A DNA stretch of 64,000 nt, taken from the NCBI GenBank assembly GCA_040954595.2, contig CM082580.2, forward strand, positions 10,974,001-11,038,000, in the 5' to 3' direction. The notes under the pieces were generated by a model. That model worked only from the letters and a program-made list of their open reading frames with translations. It searched no databases and had not been told where the DNA came from. The stretch is from Balanoglossus misakiensis (lineage: Eukaryota; Hemichordata). Made by a program: the position numbers and the translations under genes. Below, piece by piece: positions 53,301 to 63,500 of the stretch (its first letter is position 1; the number at the start of each line of letters is the position of its first letter).

Positions 53301-56300
53301 GTGCCCCTTTCTCTGTTCTTATTGCAAGATCGCTACTGATTCAGAGTTCCCTACCGTGAGACAAGCACACGTCACACACCGTTTTATTGTGACTCTTGCT
53401 TGTTTAACAGGTATTTTAAGTACAACGTTAATCCAGTGGAAAGCCGCCTACGCGATCATTAGCAATCTTGAAACACTCTTTAGAGTCACTTCAGGTTTTC
53501 TAAAGTGAACGCCGAAACGTGACAGAAATAGTGTACACAACGCACGTGTATGCCTTTAAACTTTTCGAAGTTTCATAACACACCCCCACTAACCAGATAT
53601 ACCGCAATGACCGAAGGGACCCGAGGTCTGAAATCATCTGAGAATTCAATATGGACAGATTCTGTGGGCGGAGTGTTTGAACCTCACACTAAGGGCTGTG
53701 GAAAAAATAGTCCATTTAGTTCTACGTTATCACTACATTTTATAATGAAATGAAGGTACGGCTCCGGGCAGTGATCTCCGACATCAAGATTTTTCATTAT
53801 TCAGTTGCAACGTGTAATATGATTGTTTTTCTGTTGAAAGGCGAGTGGATGTGTTCTTCACAGTCCACGGTAGAGAATTCAGCCAGAAATGTTCTCAGTA
53901 TAACAATACCTCATCGGAAACGATAAACCGAGTCCCCCGGTATACATGTATTTTCATATGTAAGCATGATTTTGCAGAACAATTTTTTTCCCCGCTGGAA
54001 AAAGGTGTATCGTACACTCTCTTTCTTCCTTGTATATATGCATGCGAGTGAATCACCATAGACAATCTAAAATCATTCAAATATATATACAAGTTGCTGT
54101 TAAAATCAGTAGACAGATCAAATCACCCTGACTTACTTCAGAGAAAGACCTTCTTTTAATGCATTTAATTCACCAAGAGATTTAACTTCTTATCTTTTGA
54201 AAGCTTTTCGCGTGAAGTATAATTGACACAGGGATTTATTCAACTCGACGACTCTGTGTCTGGGACGAAATGACCTGGAAAAAGTCGTGACTATAATTTT
54301 ATCTGTTTGTCATTATATATTTCAAGGCTGAACAGTTCTGATTATAATGCTACTTGCCAGTAAATGTGTCATATCGTTCGACTTCATATTCGATTTCATG
54401 TTTGACAGTGTTGAGAGTCAAGAGGGGTCGGCTAAATTTAAGCGAGTATACCTTGTGTACTTCGAATGTAAAGTTTCATTTAAATCGTGCAGATTTGAGG
54501 ACGTCATGATGTCGGGTAAGAAGTACGACAAATGGTTTCTTTACGGTAATTGTCGTGAAGTCTTACACCGAGGTATTTTGTTTTATACCACTCGAATCTG
54601 TGCGTTAAGCCAAACTATGCCCCCGGCGGTAATATGTTTTCATTTAAAGCAATTTTGCTGAGGTGTGTCTCGCTGTAGCTTGCGAAGTACGTCTGCTCTC
54701 ACCTAATAAATTAAGCCAGTCAGTAAAAAAACAGAGAAGGCTGATTCCAGGCTTATATCGAAATTATTTTGGTGCTCAACCAAACGCTCCAAGTTCGAGT
54801 ATTCACGACAAAGCCGACGCCAGTGCTTACTGCGTCAATGCAATTCCGTCGGGAGCCACGACTATATTGAGATTGATTTGCATAATTTCATCAGTGTATG
54901 TCCAGGATGCACTGTATTTCATACATTTTTACAGAGAAAGTTTTCAACACGACATCGATATTAATACGAGTCCCTATAAAATATTTTTTTGGTACACTGT
55001 AAGTCAGTTTTATTCACCGCCCGCCTGTTTTGTTCCAGGGTATACCACAATATCATTTGGATCTCGTCTTTTATATCATGCTGATTGGGTATGGGGTGTC
55101 GCTGGTGGCGCTGTTCGTTGCATTTATCATCTTTGCAGTGTACAAGTAAGACATGTTCTTTGAAATTGTATAAATGTGTGTGTACGTGCGTGTGTGAGTT
55201 AGTTGAACAATCGCCGATTGCATTTTTGCATTGATTAAATCAAGTTGCAATATTTGTAATTCGGAGAAAGTCAGAAAACAATCTGAGACACGGTATTTGA
55301 GAACATGTGATTAGTAGATTGTGTGTACTTCTGAATACCGGTTATATTTACCACGTAGGTTCATTAAACCATAGTTAATACTTTCTTGTTATCTTAGGCG
55401 ACTGCGGTGTCATCGGAACAACATCCACTGGAATCTGATCAGTACATTTATTCTCCGCAACGTGGCTTTCCTTATCATCTACAAATACATCACCTTTGAA
55501 ACGAAGGAGCAAAATGGGGTAAACATTTGACATTATTAACTCATTCTGTCGGCGTAACCCAATCCATTTTTGGCAGTGTCATTCAAATCAGGCTTACTTT
55601 CCTTTGTTCTTCCCTGACAGAATTTGCATATTATGTTTGCCTCATGTGAAGCAGAAAAATACTTTTGTTAGCTCTAATCCCACATGTGCATCCTTTAATA
55701 TGCTAAATCTGTACAACTTGTCTGCCATTCTCATTAAGTCTTTCCCCCAATTCCCCAGGCGGTGTGCCGTCTTCTCACTACACTATACAACTACTTCCAA
55801 GAGACTAATTTTTTCTGGATGTTCGTCGAGGGATTGTACCTCCACACGGTTATCGTCATGGCCTTCCAAGCTGAAAAAGTGAAATTTTGGACGTACATGG
55901 TCATCGGCTGGTGTAAGTCAAGCTTTTTGTTACCCCCGCTTTGAATAATGGGTTGGTCAACTTGGTTGATTGATTGATTCGTCGATAATTGAAGAGATTG
56001 GCAAAAGCATGAATTCATAACAGGTTAAGTTGTAATAAGTGTTTGTAAACTCTTCTACTGTTCATCCATTTCAGGTGTACCGTGTCTTTTCACTTTTGCC
56101 TGGGCGATAGTCAAGTACATATACGAAGATGAACAGTAAGTGAAACTACTCATTCATAAAACGAAAGCGTGCAATGTTATTAAGTAGATGGCGCTCGTAT
56201 GTTCTATTTCCATTTTCCTCAATATATCACTTCGCATAATACATGCACAATTGCATCAAATGTAATTATAACATATTGAAAGTTGCTTTGGTTTTCACTC

Positions 56301-56711
56301 TGTTTTTCAGGTGTTGGTTTCCTCCTAACAGCGTCACGAAGTATGATTACATATTCCAGGGACCAATCATGGTCGTTCTCTTAGTAAGTATACACACGCA
56401 CATTTGCTTTGGTGCTGTGGGTTTTCGCTGATACTATTAAAGTGATTGGAATCTTACGGTGTGCAATGATGAACTAGTGTCAGTCTATGTCATGTCAGCA
56501 TATCAAGCTTAATTCAGCTAGTGTACATAGCGCTGTCATAGTGCTGCGTGTGTCAGACTGCTTTTTTATATTTTAAAAATAACTGTCTGTCTTTGCAGAT
56601 CAACTTCATCTTCCTCTTCAATATCGTGCGAATACTGATTACGAAATTAAGGGCGTCAAACACCCTGGAGGCCAGACAATACAGGTGAGGTGATAATGAT
56701 GATGATGATGG

Positions 56712-56787
<76 letters not shown>

Positions 56788-57859
56788 ATACCTTATGTTT
56801 GCCAATGGCCCGCACTGGCGTCTCCAGACGTTGCCTGTTTTTCTGATTTGGCGATAAGATGCAGCCGTATAGTGCCAGAGGTTCAAAATTTGCAACAAGA
56901 TCACCACTTCCAACACCGGGGAAGGAATTATTTCTCATTTTAAAAGGAGTCCATTTGCTCAGCGGTACACCTGTTCCCGATTGCCTTTCCCCTCCATTAA
57001 CGGCAGCTATAATCTCACCCACGATCTCTCTCTCTCTCTCTCTCCACATTTCCCGCCATTTTAGGAAAGCGGTGAAAGCCACCGTGGTCCTGCTGCCTCT
57101 GCTCGGCCTGACCTACGTCTTGTTTTTCATGAACCCGTCTAAGGATAGTCTCACGGCGCACTTGGTATTTCTGTATTTCAATTCGATTCTGCAGTCCACC
57201 CAGGGACTGTCCGTAGCTGTCTTCTACGTCTTCCTTAATGGCGAGGTGAGTACATCACTCAACTTTAACCTGTCGTGGGCTACCGGGTTTGAGGGAGCGC
57301 CAACAACCACTTAGTACTGACCGCCCGTGGCACCGATGTAAATTCCAGTAATTGCACTGATCACAATCACGTGACCTGCATGAACCGAATGTATTGATCG
57401 ACAATGTTCCTCGGTATCAGCACAGCTGGTAACTTTTCTACAAGTATGTCAAACGTTTTCTCAGTCCAAGAGGAATCAGAGTTGCAACTGGTGATAACTA
57501 TTATATTAGCTATGAGTTTAGAATGTTTAATGTTTCAAAATCACGGAGAATAAACAGGAGGGTGTAAAGACAATAGCGGCACATCAGCCAAAAGATAAAG
57601 GGTTCCGATCGTTTTCTTTTAGGTAAGATCGGTTATGCGGCGTCACTTTACCCGTTGGAGAGACACCCAATCCCTTGGACGACACCGGAATTTAAGAAAT
57701 CAGTCGATCGTCAGCTCAGCCTCAAGACAGGGACTCACACTCAACATATTCAAAGACTCCAGAAGGAAATATTCCAAGGAGTCGAGGACAGAAATAGAAG
57801 TTGTCTCACAAATGAACAGCAACGGTACGCCAAACGGGGTAGAACCAACGCACGTTTAG
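44224..57859 (+). CDS. CRHR: Corticotropin-releasing factor (CRF/DH44) receptor-like class B GPCR, 11 exons
   Basis: The exons 44224-44497, 51686-51799, 53106-53209, 55039-55145, 55398-55518, 55759-55912, 56075-56135, 56311-56383, 56599-56684, 57065-57245 and 57623-57859 join to 1512 nt, encoding 503 residues plus stop. All junctions are GT..AG and phase-matched. Order: signal peptide about 1-25; HRM ectodomain with cysteines 77, 95, 104, 117, 136, 150; TM1 about 171-198; TM2 207-230; TM3 243-270; TM4 283-305; TM5 325-350; TM6 367-388; TM7 397-422; C-tail to 503. Family hallmarks are the TM2 block [18 protein letters not shown]3 [16 protein letters not shown]5 [15 protein letters not shown], loop-3/TM6 YRKAVKAT and PLLG, and TM7 [16 protein letters not shown]. 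These match CRF receptors much better than calcitonin or PTH receptors. Known role: plasma-membrane receptor for CRF-family peptides, coupling mainly to Gs. Family assignment is firm; exact orthology is inferred. Confidence 0.93.
44498..51685. other. Receptor intron before exon 2
   Basis: About 7.2 kb with no supported exon. It contains the (CAGA)n block at 50.3 kb and TACATGTA octamers at 46331 and 49841. Confidence 0.6.
50301..50400. repeat. (CAGA)n with flanking CA and GAGACA tracts
   Basis: Perfect CAGA core at 50305-50350, followed by (CA)n and GAGACA repeats. It lies in the intron before exon 2. Confidence 0.95.
51686..51799 (+). CDS. CRHR: Receptor exon 2: HRM core with Cys2-Cys4
   Basis: Acceptor ttcag, donor gtaagt, phase 1 in and phase 1 out. 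It encodes residues 92-129 of the short form: EHCNTTYD, the conserved SCWPKS block (the Cys-Trp-Pro typical of HRM domains), [12 protein letters not shown] and DTT. It contributes cysteines 95, 104 and 117 and one sequon (NTT). This aligns with the CRF-receptor ectodomain region around its second to fourth cysteines. It is the common acceptor for both alternative N-terminal exons. Confidence 0.93.
51815..51943. repeat. Inverted-repeat pair, MITE-like or hairpin-forming
   Basis: GGAAGCTCAATCC at 51815-51827 and its exact reverse complement GGATTGAGCTTCC at 51931-51943 bracket 103 bases. The match extends imperfectly outward (TCAGGAAG / CTTCCTTGA). No clear target-site duplication is seen, so mobile origin is only possible. 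It begins 16 bases after the exon ending at 51799. Confidence 0.5.
52954..52988. repeat. (CA)n microsatellite with CATA interruptions
   Basis: Dinucleotide CA tract in the intron between receptor exons 2 and 3. Confidence 0.88.
53106..53209 (+). CDS. CRHR: Receptor exon 3: end of HRM domain and acidic linker
   Basis: Acceptor tacag, donor gtaagt, phase 1 in and phase 0 out. It encodes [20 protein letters not shown], with HRM cysteines 136 and 150, the conserved NGTW and three sequons, followed by the acidic linker [14 protein letters not shown] that leads to TM1. The NG-(S/T)-W...NY(S/T)-x-C pattern is the signature end of class B hormone-receptor ectodomains. Confidence 0.93.
53210..55038. 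other. Receptor intron 3
   Basis: About 1.8 kb. Exons on both sides are phase 0 at this junction, so no exon is missing by phase. ORFs of 95-166 codons inside it show no family features. Confidence 0.75.
55039..55145 (+). CDS. CRHR: Receptor exon 4: TM1
   Basis: Acceptor ttccag, donor gtaaga, phase 0 in and phase 2 out. The reading [19 protein letters not shown] continues through [17 protein letters not shown], a single membrane helix that corresponds to CRF-receptor TM1 (the [10 protein letters not shown] block is close to the family's ISLVALLVAF). A longer overlapping ORF in another frame is spurious: only this frame joins both neighbouring exons in phase. Confidence 0.93.
55398..55518 (+). 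CDS. CRHR: Receptor exon 5: intracellular loop 1 and TM2
   Basis: Acceptor cttag, donor gtaaac, phase 2 in and phase 0 out, 40 whole codons. It encodes [20 protein letters not shown] and the rest of TM2, then the extracellular loop segment [11 protein letters not shown]. The Arg, His and Asn of the RNNIHWNL motif are class B landmarks, and the motif is nearly identical to vertebrate CRF receptors. The loop-1 region is shorter in hydrophobic character than calcitonin-type receptors. Confidence 0.95.
55759..55912 (+). CDS. CRHR: Receptor exon 6: TM3 and start of TM4
   Basis: Acceptor cccag, donor gtaagt, phase 0 in and phase 1 out. It holds [13 protein letters not shown], with Cys243 expected to disulfide-bond to the extracellular-loop-2 cysteine, then [15 protein letters not shown] of TM3 and [10 protein letters not shown] at the start of TM4. 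An alternative GT two bases upstream (55911) would break the downstream frame, so 55912 is the end. Confidence 0.95.
56075..56135 (+). CDS. CRHR: Receptor exon 7: TM4
   Basis: Acceptor tttcag, donor gtaagt, phase 1 in and phase 2 out. It encodes [19 protein letters not shown], the rest of TM4 and the start of extracellular loop 2, including the conserved AWAI. The codon split with the previous exon yields Cys after GW, where CRF receptors I know have Gly (GWGVP). Confidence 0.92.
56311..56383 (+). CDS. CRHR: Receptor exon 8: extracellular loop 2 and start of TM5
   Basis: Acceptor tttttcag, donor gtaagt, phase 2 in and phase 0 out. It encodes [20 protein letters not shown] and VVLL. CWF holds the loop-2 cysteine that pairs with TM3, and YIFQGP is the conserved entry to TM5. 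Confidence 0.94.
56599..56684 (+). CDS. CRHR: Receptor exon 9: TM5 and intracellular loop 3
   Basis: Acceptor ttgcag, donor gtgagg, phase 0 in and phase 2 out. It encodes [20 protein letters not shown] and NTLEARQY. The run is almost the same as the CRF-receptor sequence in this G-protein-coupling region. A long (GAT)n tract begins seven bases after the donor. Confidence 0.95.
56692..56786. repeat. (GAT)n trinucleotide microsatellite
   Basis: About thirty GAT triplets with two early interruptions (AAT, GGT). It begins seven bases after the donor of receptor exon 9. The antisense poly-His and poly-Ile ORFs over it are artefacts. Confidence 0.96.
57025..57044. repeat. (TC)n tract near the exon 10 acceptor
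   Basis: Ten TC dinucleotides, 20 bases before the exon 10 acceptor; probably serves as part of its polypyrimidine region. Confidence 0.8.
57065..57245 (+). CDS. CRHR: Receptor exon 10: TM6, loop 3 and TM7
   Basis: Acceptor ttttag, donor gtgagt, phase 2 in and phase 0 out, 60 whole codons. It encodes [20 protein letters not shown], then [20 protein letters not shown], then [20 protein letters not shown]. These are TM6 with the PLLG hinge, a short third extracellular loop, and TM7 with the QG...FLN(x)E class B signature. Confidence 0.95.
57623..57859 (+). CDS. CRHR: Receptor exon 11: cytoplasmic tail and stop
   Basis: Acceptor cttttag, phase 0 in, TAG stop at 57857-57859. It opens [17 protein letters not shown], the helix-8 region resembling the family's VRSAIRKRWHRWQDKHS. 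A Ser/Arg-rich tail follows ([21 protein letters not shown]), with likely kinase sites. The protein ends EPTHV, which fits the class I PDZ ligand pattern S/T-x-hydrophobic; human CRHR1 ends STAV. A second ORF overlapping in another frame is a shadow. Confidence 0.92.
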   Translation, partial: VRSVMRRHFTRWRDTQSLGRHRNLRNQSIVSSASRQGLTLNIFKDSRRKYSKESRTEIEVVSQMNSNGTPNGVEPTHV

Positions 57860-60244
57860 TTCTTGCGTACTTAAATTAAAGGAAAAATATATATATCATT
57901 GGCATATATAGCCGCGGCAACTTACTCACCATCGCCTTACTGTTTGAAGGTTTCACGATGGAAAAATACATTTCTTTAAAGTGCGCCCGGGGAATGAGGT
58001 CGAGAAGAGTCTTGTTTCGGTGCTCAGGATTTGTGAAACGCAGAATCGGACAGATTTGTCGTACAAGGATGAAAAACTTCAAATTGTGAACACCAACAGC
58101 GAACTAACAGACGGATTTCATGATGGAAGAAGGAAATGGCATACCACGATATTCCAGCGGTAAGACGTTGTAAATAAAGACGATCATACATATCAACTCT
58201 CTTTAGAACAACAATTTAATAATGTCACATTGAAATAGTTATATCTGAATTACGAAAAAGAAGTTAGAAACACCGTGTCAACAAAAAATGTGTCAGTCGC
58301 CATATTCCATTGATACATGAATACTCAATGGAGCTGGTCATGAGAGTATTGTAGCTTTATAATCTGTATATTAGGTAAGACGAACTTTATGTCTCTGAAA
58401 TATATAAATACAGGGATTATTTCTCGTTTCTGCATTATTAATCTGAACTCAATTCAAAGTACTCTCAATGACGCAATCGCCTACAAGCTATAAGTGCAGA
58501 GTTTGTATTAAATTGTGATATGAAAGAAAATCCGTGACGTCAGATTACATCCGATATCGGCGGTGATAGAAGGCATTTGCGATTTATGTCTTCTGTCAGA
58601 CAACTGACTTACCCGCAGTCCTGAACCGATCGTCTTATCGAATGTTTTTTGCTTTGACAGGTCTTCTGTATATATAAATACGGGCATTTTTCGAAAAATG
58701 CTGCACAATCAACCAGTGAGTTAAAAATCATTTCAGTGTGTTTTACGCATGGTGATATAAGATGTAACAATTCTGCTTTAAGATGAATACCTTATGATGA
58801 AGCGAATACGCTGCATATCTCTTTCTTTTGTACGTGACGTCATCTGTACCCATTATAGGCGTTACCTTGCAAATGTAACAATTTGACATTTCTGCATTGT
58901 GGGGTGGTAGATAGAAAAAACTCCAAATGGATGTTGACATTTTGCAGTTTGTGTTTTTGTTGAGTTTTCCTTTCACAAGCCTTGACAACTGCTTAGAGTA
59001 AATGAGTCGGCGTAAAGCTTTAGTACTGAAAAGGCGACGTTCGTCTTATGCGCATGTGCCAAACCAGAGACTCTGGTTACAAAGAAATTATACAGTCAAT
59101 GCCGTAACTAAAGTCTATTTATATGGAACATGGAATGAAGCGAAGCAGTCCACTATTTGAATGCGTCGAACGCCAAATTTGCAGAACATTTGGATTGGAC
59201 GTAATGTTTACACACGAAATCACGCACATGCGCACAAGACGATCGCCAGCCAGCCTTTAAACCTCGTCTCAAGATGTACTGTACGATCTCACAGATTTGC
59301 AACCTGTCTTGCGTCCTCTCTTCATGACTTAAAATATTGAAGAGATGATTTACTAATATTTCTCAATATGAATTCCGCAGTATGTTTCAGGAGTCTTAGC
59401 ATCGCCATATTATTTTAACCACGAGTAGCTTGTTCAAATTCTATGACTTGTATTTATCCAATTCGGCTAACATTCACATAGGTACAAGGAACGATACGAT
59501 TACCAAAGAACCCCGTTTGGGGTGTGCTTTACTAAAGTCGAGTACGATTTGTTTAGAAACATATATCGTTGTCTAATGTATAAAGCTTGCGCTTTCTACA
59601 TGTACATTAAATATGGCCAGGGATTTAAAGTTCATGATTTGTTTTAATGGTCCCATGCTTTTCTTTTCTTGATAAAATCGGGAAAACGGTATGTTTTTTG
59701 TCCGGCGAGCCGAAAAGAACGATGAAAATATTTTGTTTTGTTTGTTTTAACGCGCACTCTTGCATAAATTTCACCAAAAAGCCTTGGGTAAAAATCTTTA
59801 CTTCAATTGTCTATGAAGTTCGATGGACACAAATGCGGATTTGCATAATCACGAAATATGAGGCAAAGGTTGCACATGCGCGAGTTCGTGCAATATTAAT
59901 TGGAGTTTGTGCCAGTGTGTTCATTTCTTGTTATAAGCTCAAGTGGCAGCTATGTAATACAAGGCATTTTACCAACATGTTCATGTACTGTATCAGTTAA
60001 TAGCTTGTTATTAAAACGGGAAAACCCATACAATGTATACACTCCGGTTTGCATGTTGCACAAGAAATAACAAAGATATTAAATGCTTTATGAACCCACT
60101 TGGTCACGATCACGTGTCATTTGTTCAGCGGGCGGAATGCGTGATTTATTCTTATTTGCCAAAACCATTTGTAGTACGTGTATTTTAATGAATGGGATAC
60201 CTTTAATTACTCTTCATAAGCACCTGGCAACGGTGAGCTGGTAA
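57860..60244. other. 3' flank of the receptor gene
   Basis: 3' UTR to about 58.2 kb by the poly(A) signal, then AT-rich single-copy DNA with no supported gene, up to the satellite leader. Confidence 0.6.
58173..58178 (+). terminator. Candidate poly(A) signal AATAAA of the receptor gene
   Basis: This canonical AATAAA lies about 315 bases after the receptor stop codon and is the first good one downstream. A 3' UTR of this length is ordinary. No transcript evidence is available here. Confidence 0.45.
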
Positions 60245-60556
60245 GTGACAAAATCCCGACTTTGAGAATTTTGGTGTTTTAGTCAGGTTTCGGCGTTTTC
60301 ATGGGTTATAGCTCAAGAAAGTTGTCAAAACGTGACAAAATCTTGACTTTGAGAATTTTGGTGTTTCAGTCATGTTTCGACGTTTTCATGGGGTGTAGCT
60401 CAAGAAAGTTGTCAAAACGTGACAAAATCTTGACTTTGAGAATTTTGGTGTTTCAGTCATGTTTCGACGTTTTCATGGGGTATAGCTCAAGAAAGTTGTC
60501 AAAACGTGACAAAATCTTGACTTTGAGAATTTGGGTGTTTCAGTCATGTTTCGTTC
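60245..60556. repeat. Diverged leader of the 87-bp satellite
   Basis: About three and a half units on an 87-bp lattice, with ATGGG landmarks at 60301, 60388 and 60475; the last unit is 82 bp. Units share ATGGG(T/G)TATAGCTCA and GTCAAAA with the main array, but the second half differs (CTTTGAGAATTTTGGTGTTTCAG type). This looks like the older edge of the array. Confidence 0.9.
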
Positions 60557-63500
60557 ATGGGTTATAGCTCAGGAAAATCGTCAAAAAATGACAATTTTTC
60601 GACTTCGCGGAATTTCAAAATTTGGCCGATTTTTGAAAAAATCATGGGTTATAGCTCAGGAAAATCGTCAAAAAATGACAATTTTTCGACTTCGCGGAAT
60701 TTCAAAATTTGGCCGATTTTTGAAAAAATCATGGGTTATAGCTCAGGAAAATCGTCAAAAAATGACAATTTCTCGACTTCGCGGAATTTCAAAATTTGGC
60801 CGATTTTTGAAAAAATCATGGGTTATAGCTCAGGAAAATCGTCAAAAAATGACAATTTTTCGACTTCGCGGAATTTCAAAATTTGGCCGATTTTTGAAAA
60901 AATCATGGGTTATAGCTCAGGAAAATCGTCAAAAAATGACAATTTTTCGACTTCGCGGAATTTCAAAATTTGGCCGATTTTTGAAAAATTCATGGGTTAT
61001 AGCTCAGGAAAATCGTCAAAAAATGACAATTTTTCGACTTCGCGGAATTTCAAAATTTGGCCGATTTTTGAAAAAAACCATGGGTTATAGCTCAGGAAAT
61101 CGTCAAAAAATGACAATTTTTCGACTTCGCGGAAAATCAAAATTTGGCCGATTTTTGAAAAAAAACATGGGTTATAGCTCAGGAAATCGTCAAAAAATGA
61201 CAATTTTTCGACTTCGCGGAATTTCAAAATTTGGCCGATTTTTGAAAAAAACCATGGGTTATAGCTCAGGAAATCATCAAAAAATGACAATTTTTCGACT
61301 TTGCGGAAAATCAAAATTTGGCCGATTTTTGAAAAAAACCATGGGTTATAGCTCAGGAAATCGTCAAAAAATGACAATTTTTCGACTTCGCGGAATTTCA
61401 AAATTTGGCCGATTTTTGAAAAAAACCATGGGTTATAGCTCAGGAAATCATCAAAAAATGACAATTTTTCGACTTTGCGGAAAATCAAAATTTGGCCGAT
61501 TTTTGAAAAAAACCATGGGTTATAGCTCAGGAAATCATCAAAAAATGACAATTTTTCGACTTTGCGGAAAATCAAAATTTGGCCGATTTTTGAAAAAAAC
61601 CATGGGTTATAGCTCAGGAAATCATCAAAAAATGACAATTTTTCGACTTTGCGGAAAATCAAAATTTGGCCGATTTTTGAAAAAAACCATGGGTTATAGC
61701 TCAGGAAATCGTCAAAAAATGACAATTTTTCGACTTCGCGGAATTTCAAAATTTGGCCGATTTTTGAAAAAATCATGGGTTATAGCTCAGGAAAATCGTC
61801 AAAAAATGACAATTTTTCGACTTCGCGGAATTTCAAAATTTGGCCGATTTTTGAAAAATTCATGGGTTATAGCTCAGGAAAATCGTCAAAAAATGACAAT
61901 TTTTCGACTTCGCGGAATTTCAAAATTTGGCCGATTTTTGAAAAAAACCATGGGTTATAGCTCAGGAAATCGTCAAAAAATGACAATTTTTCGACTTTGC
62001 GGAAAATCAAAATTTGGCCGATTTTTGAAAAAAACCATGGGTTATAGCTCAGGAAATCGTCAAAAAATGACAATTTTTCGACTTTGCGGAAAATCAAAAT
62101 TTGGCCGATTTTTGAAAAAAACCATGGGTTATAGCTCAGGAAATCGTCAAAAAATGACAATTTTTCGACTTTGCGGAAAATCAAAATTTGGCCGATTTTT
62201 GAAAAAAACCATGGGTTATAGCTCAGGAAATCGTCAAAAAATGACAATTTTTCGACTTTGCGGAAAATCAAAATTTGGCCGATTTTTGAAAAAAACCATG
62301 GGTTATAGCTCAGGAAATCGTCAAAAAATGACAATTTTTCGACTTTGCGGAAAATCAAAATTTGGCCGATTTTTGAAAAAAACCATGGGTTATAGCTCAG
62401 GAAATCGTCAAAAAATGACAATTTTTCGACTTTGCGGAAAATCAAAATTTGGCCGATTTTTGAAAAAAACCATGGGTTATAGCTCAGGAAATCATCAAAA
62501 AATGACAATTTTTCGACTTTGCGGAAAATCAAAATTTGGCCGATTTTTGAAAAAAACCATGGGTTATAGCTCAGGAAATCATCAAAAAATGACAATTTTT
62601 CGACTTTGCGGAAAATCAAAATTTGGCCGATTTTTGAAAAAAACCATGGGTTATAGCTCAGGAAATCATCAAAAAATGACAATTTTTCGACTTTGCGGAA
62701 AATCAAAATTTGGCCGATTTTTGAAAAAAACCATGGGTTATAGCTCAGGAAATCATCAAAAAATGACAATTTTTCGACTTTGCGGAAAATCAAAATTTGG
62801 CCGATTTTTGAAAAAAAACATGGGTTAAAGCTCAGGAAATCATCAAAAAATGACAATTTTTCGACTTTGCGGAAAATCAAAATTTGGCCGATTTTTGAAA
62901 AAAACCATAGGTTATAGCTCAGGAAATCATCAAAAAATGACAATTTTTGACTTTGCGGAAAATCAAAATTTGGCCGATTTTTGAAAAAAACCATGGGTTA
63001 TAGCTCAGGAAATCATCAAAAAATGACAATTTTTCGACTTTGCGGAAAATCAAAATTTGGCCGATTTTTGAAAAAAACCATGGGTTATAGCTCAGGAAAT
63101 CATCAAAAAATGACAATTTTTCGACTTTGCGGAAAATCAAAATTTGGCCGATTTTTGAAAAAAACCATGGGTTATAGCTCAGGAAATCATCAAAAAATGA
63201 CAATTTTTCGACTTTGCGGAAAATCAAAATTTGGCCGATTTTTGAAAAAAACCATGGGTTATAGCTCAGGAAATCATCAAAAAATGACAATTTTTCGACT
63301 TTGCGGAAAATCAAAATTTGGCCGATTTTTGAAAAAAACCATGGGTTATAGCTCAGGAAATCATCAAAAAATGACAATTTTTCGACTTTGCGGAAAATCA
63401 AAATTTGGCCGATTTTTGAAAAAACCATGGGTTATAGCTCAGGAAATCATCAAAAAATGACAATTTTTCGACTTTGCGGAAAATCAAAATTTGGCCGATT

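Noticed and set aside
54663-55163. 166-codon + ORF covering receptor exon 4
   Set aside because: Wrong frame for TM1. The phase-0 reading from 55039 joins both neighbouring exons and matches the receptor family; this ORF does not.
56639-57082. 147-codon antisense ORF with a poly-His run
   Set aside because: The His run is the (GAT)n microsatellite, and the ORF overlaps receptor exons 9 and 10 on the other strand.
57655-57879. 74-codon + ORF overlapping the receptor tail exon
   Set aside because: Alternate-frame shadow. The frame continuous with exon 10 ends at 57859 and has the family's VRS...HRW-type helix 8.
60531-62828. 765-codon + strand ORF of 29-residue repeats
   Set aside because: It is the satellite translated. 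The 87-bp unit is a multiple of three, and several other frames on both strands are equally open. No start context, splice or domain evidence.
61867-62994. 375-codon and similar antisense ORFs in the array
   Set aside because: Same arithmetic effect of the 87-bp unit.
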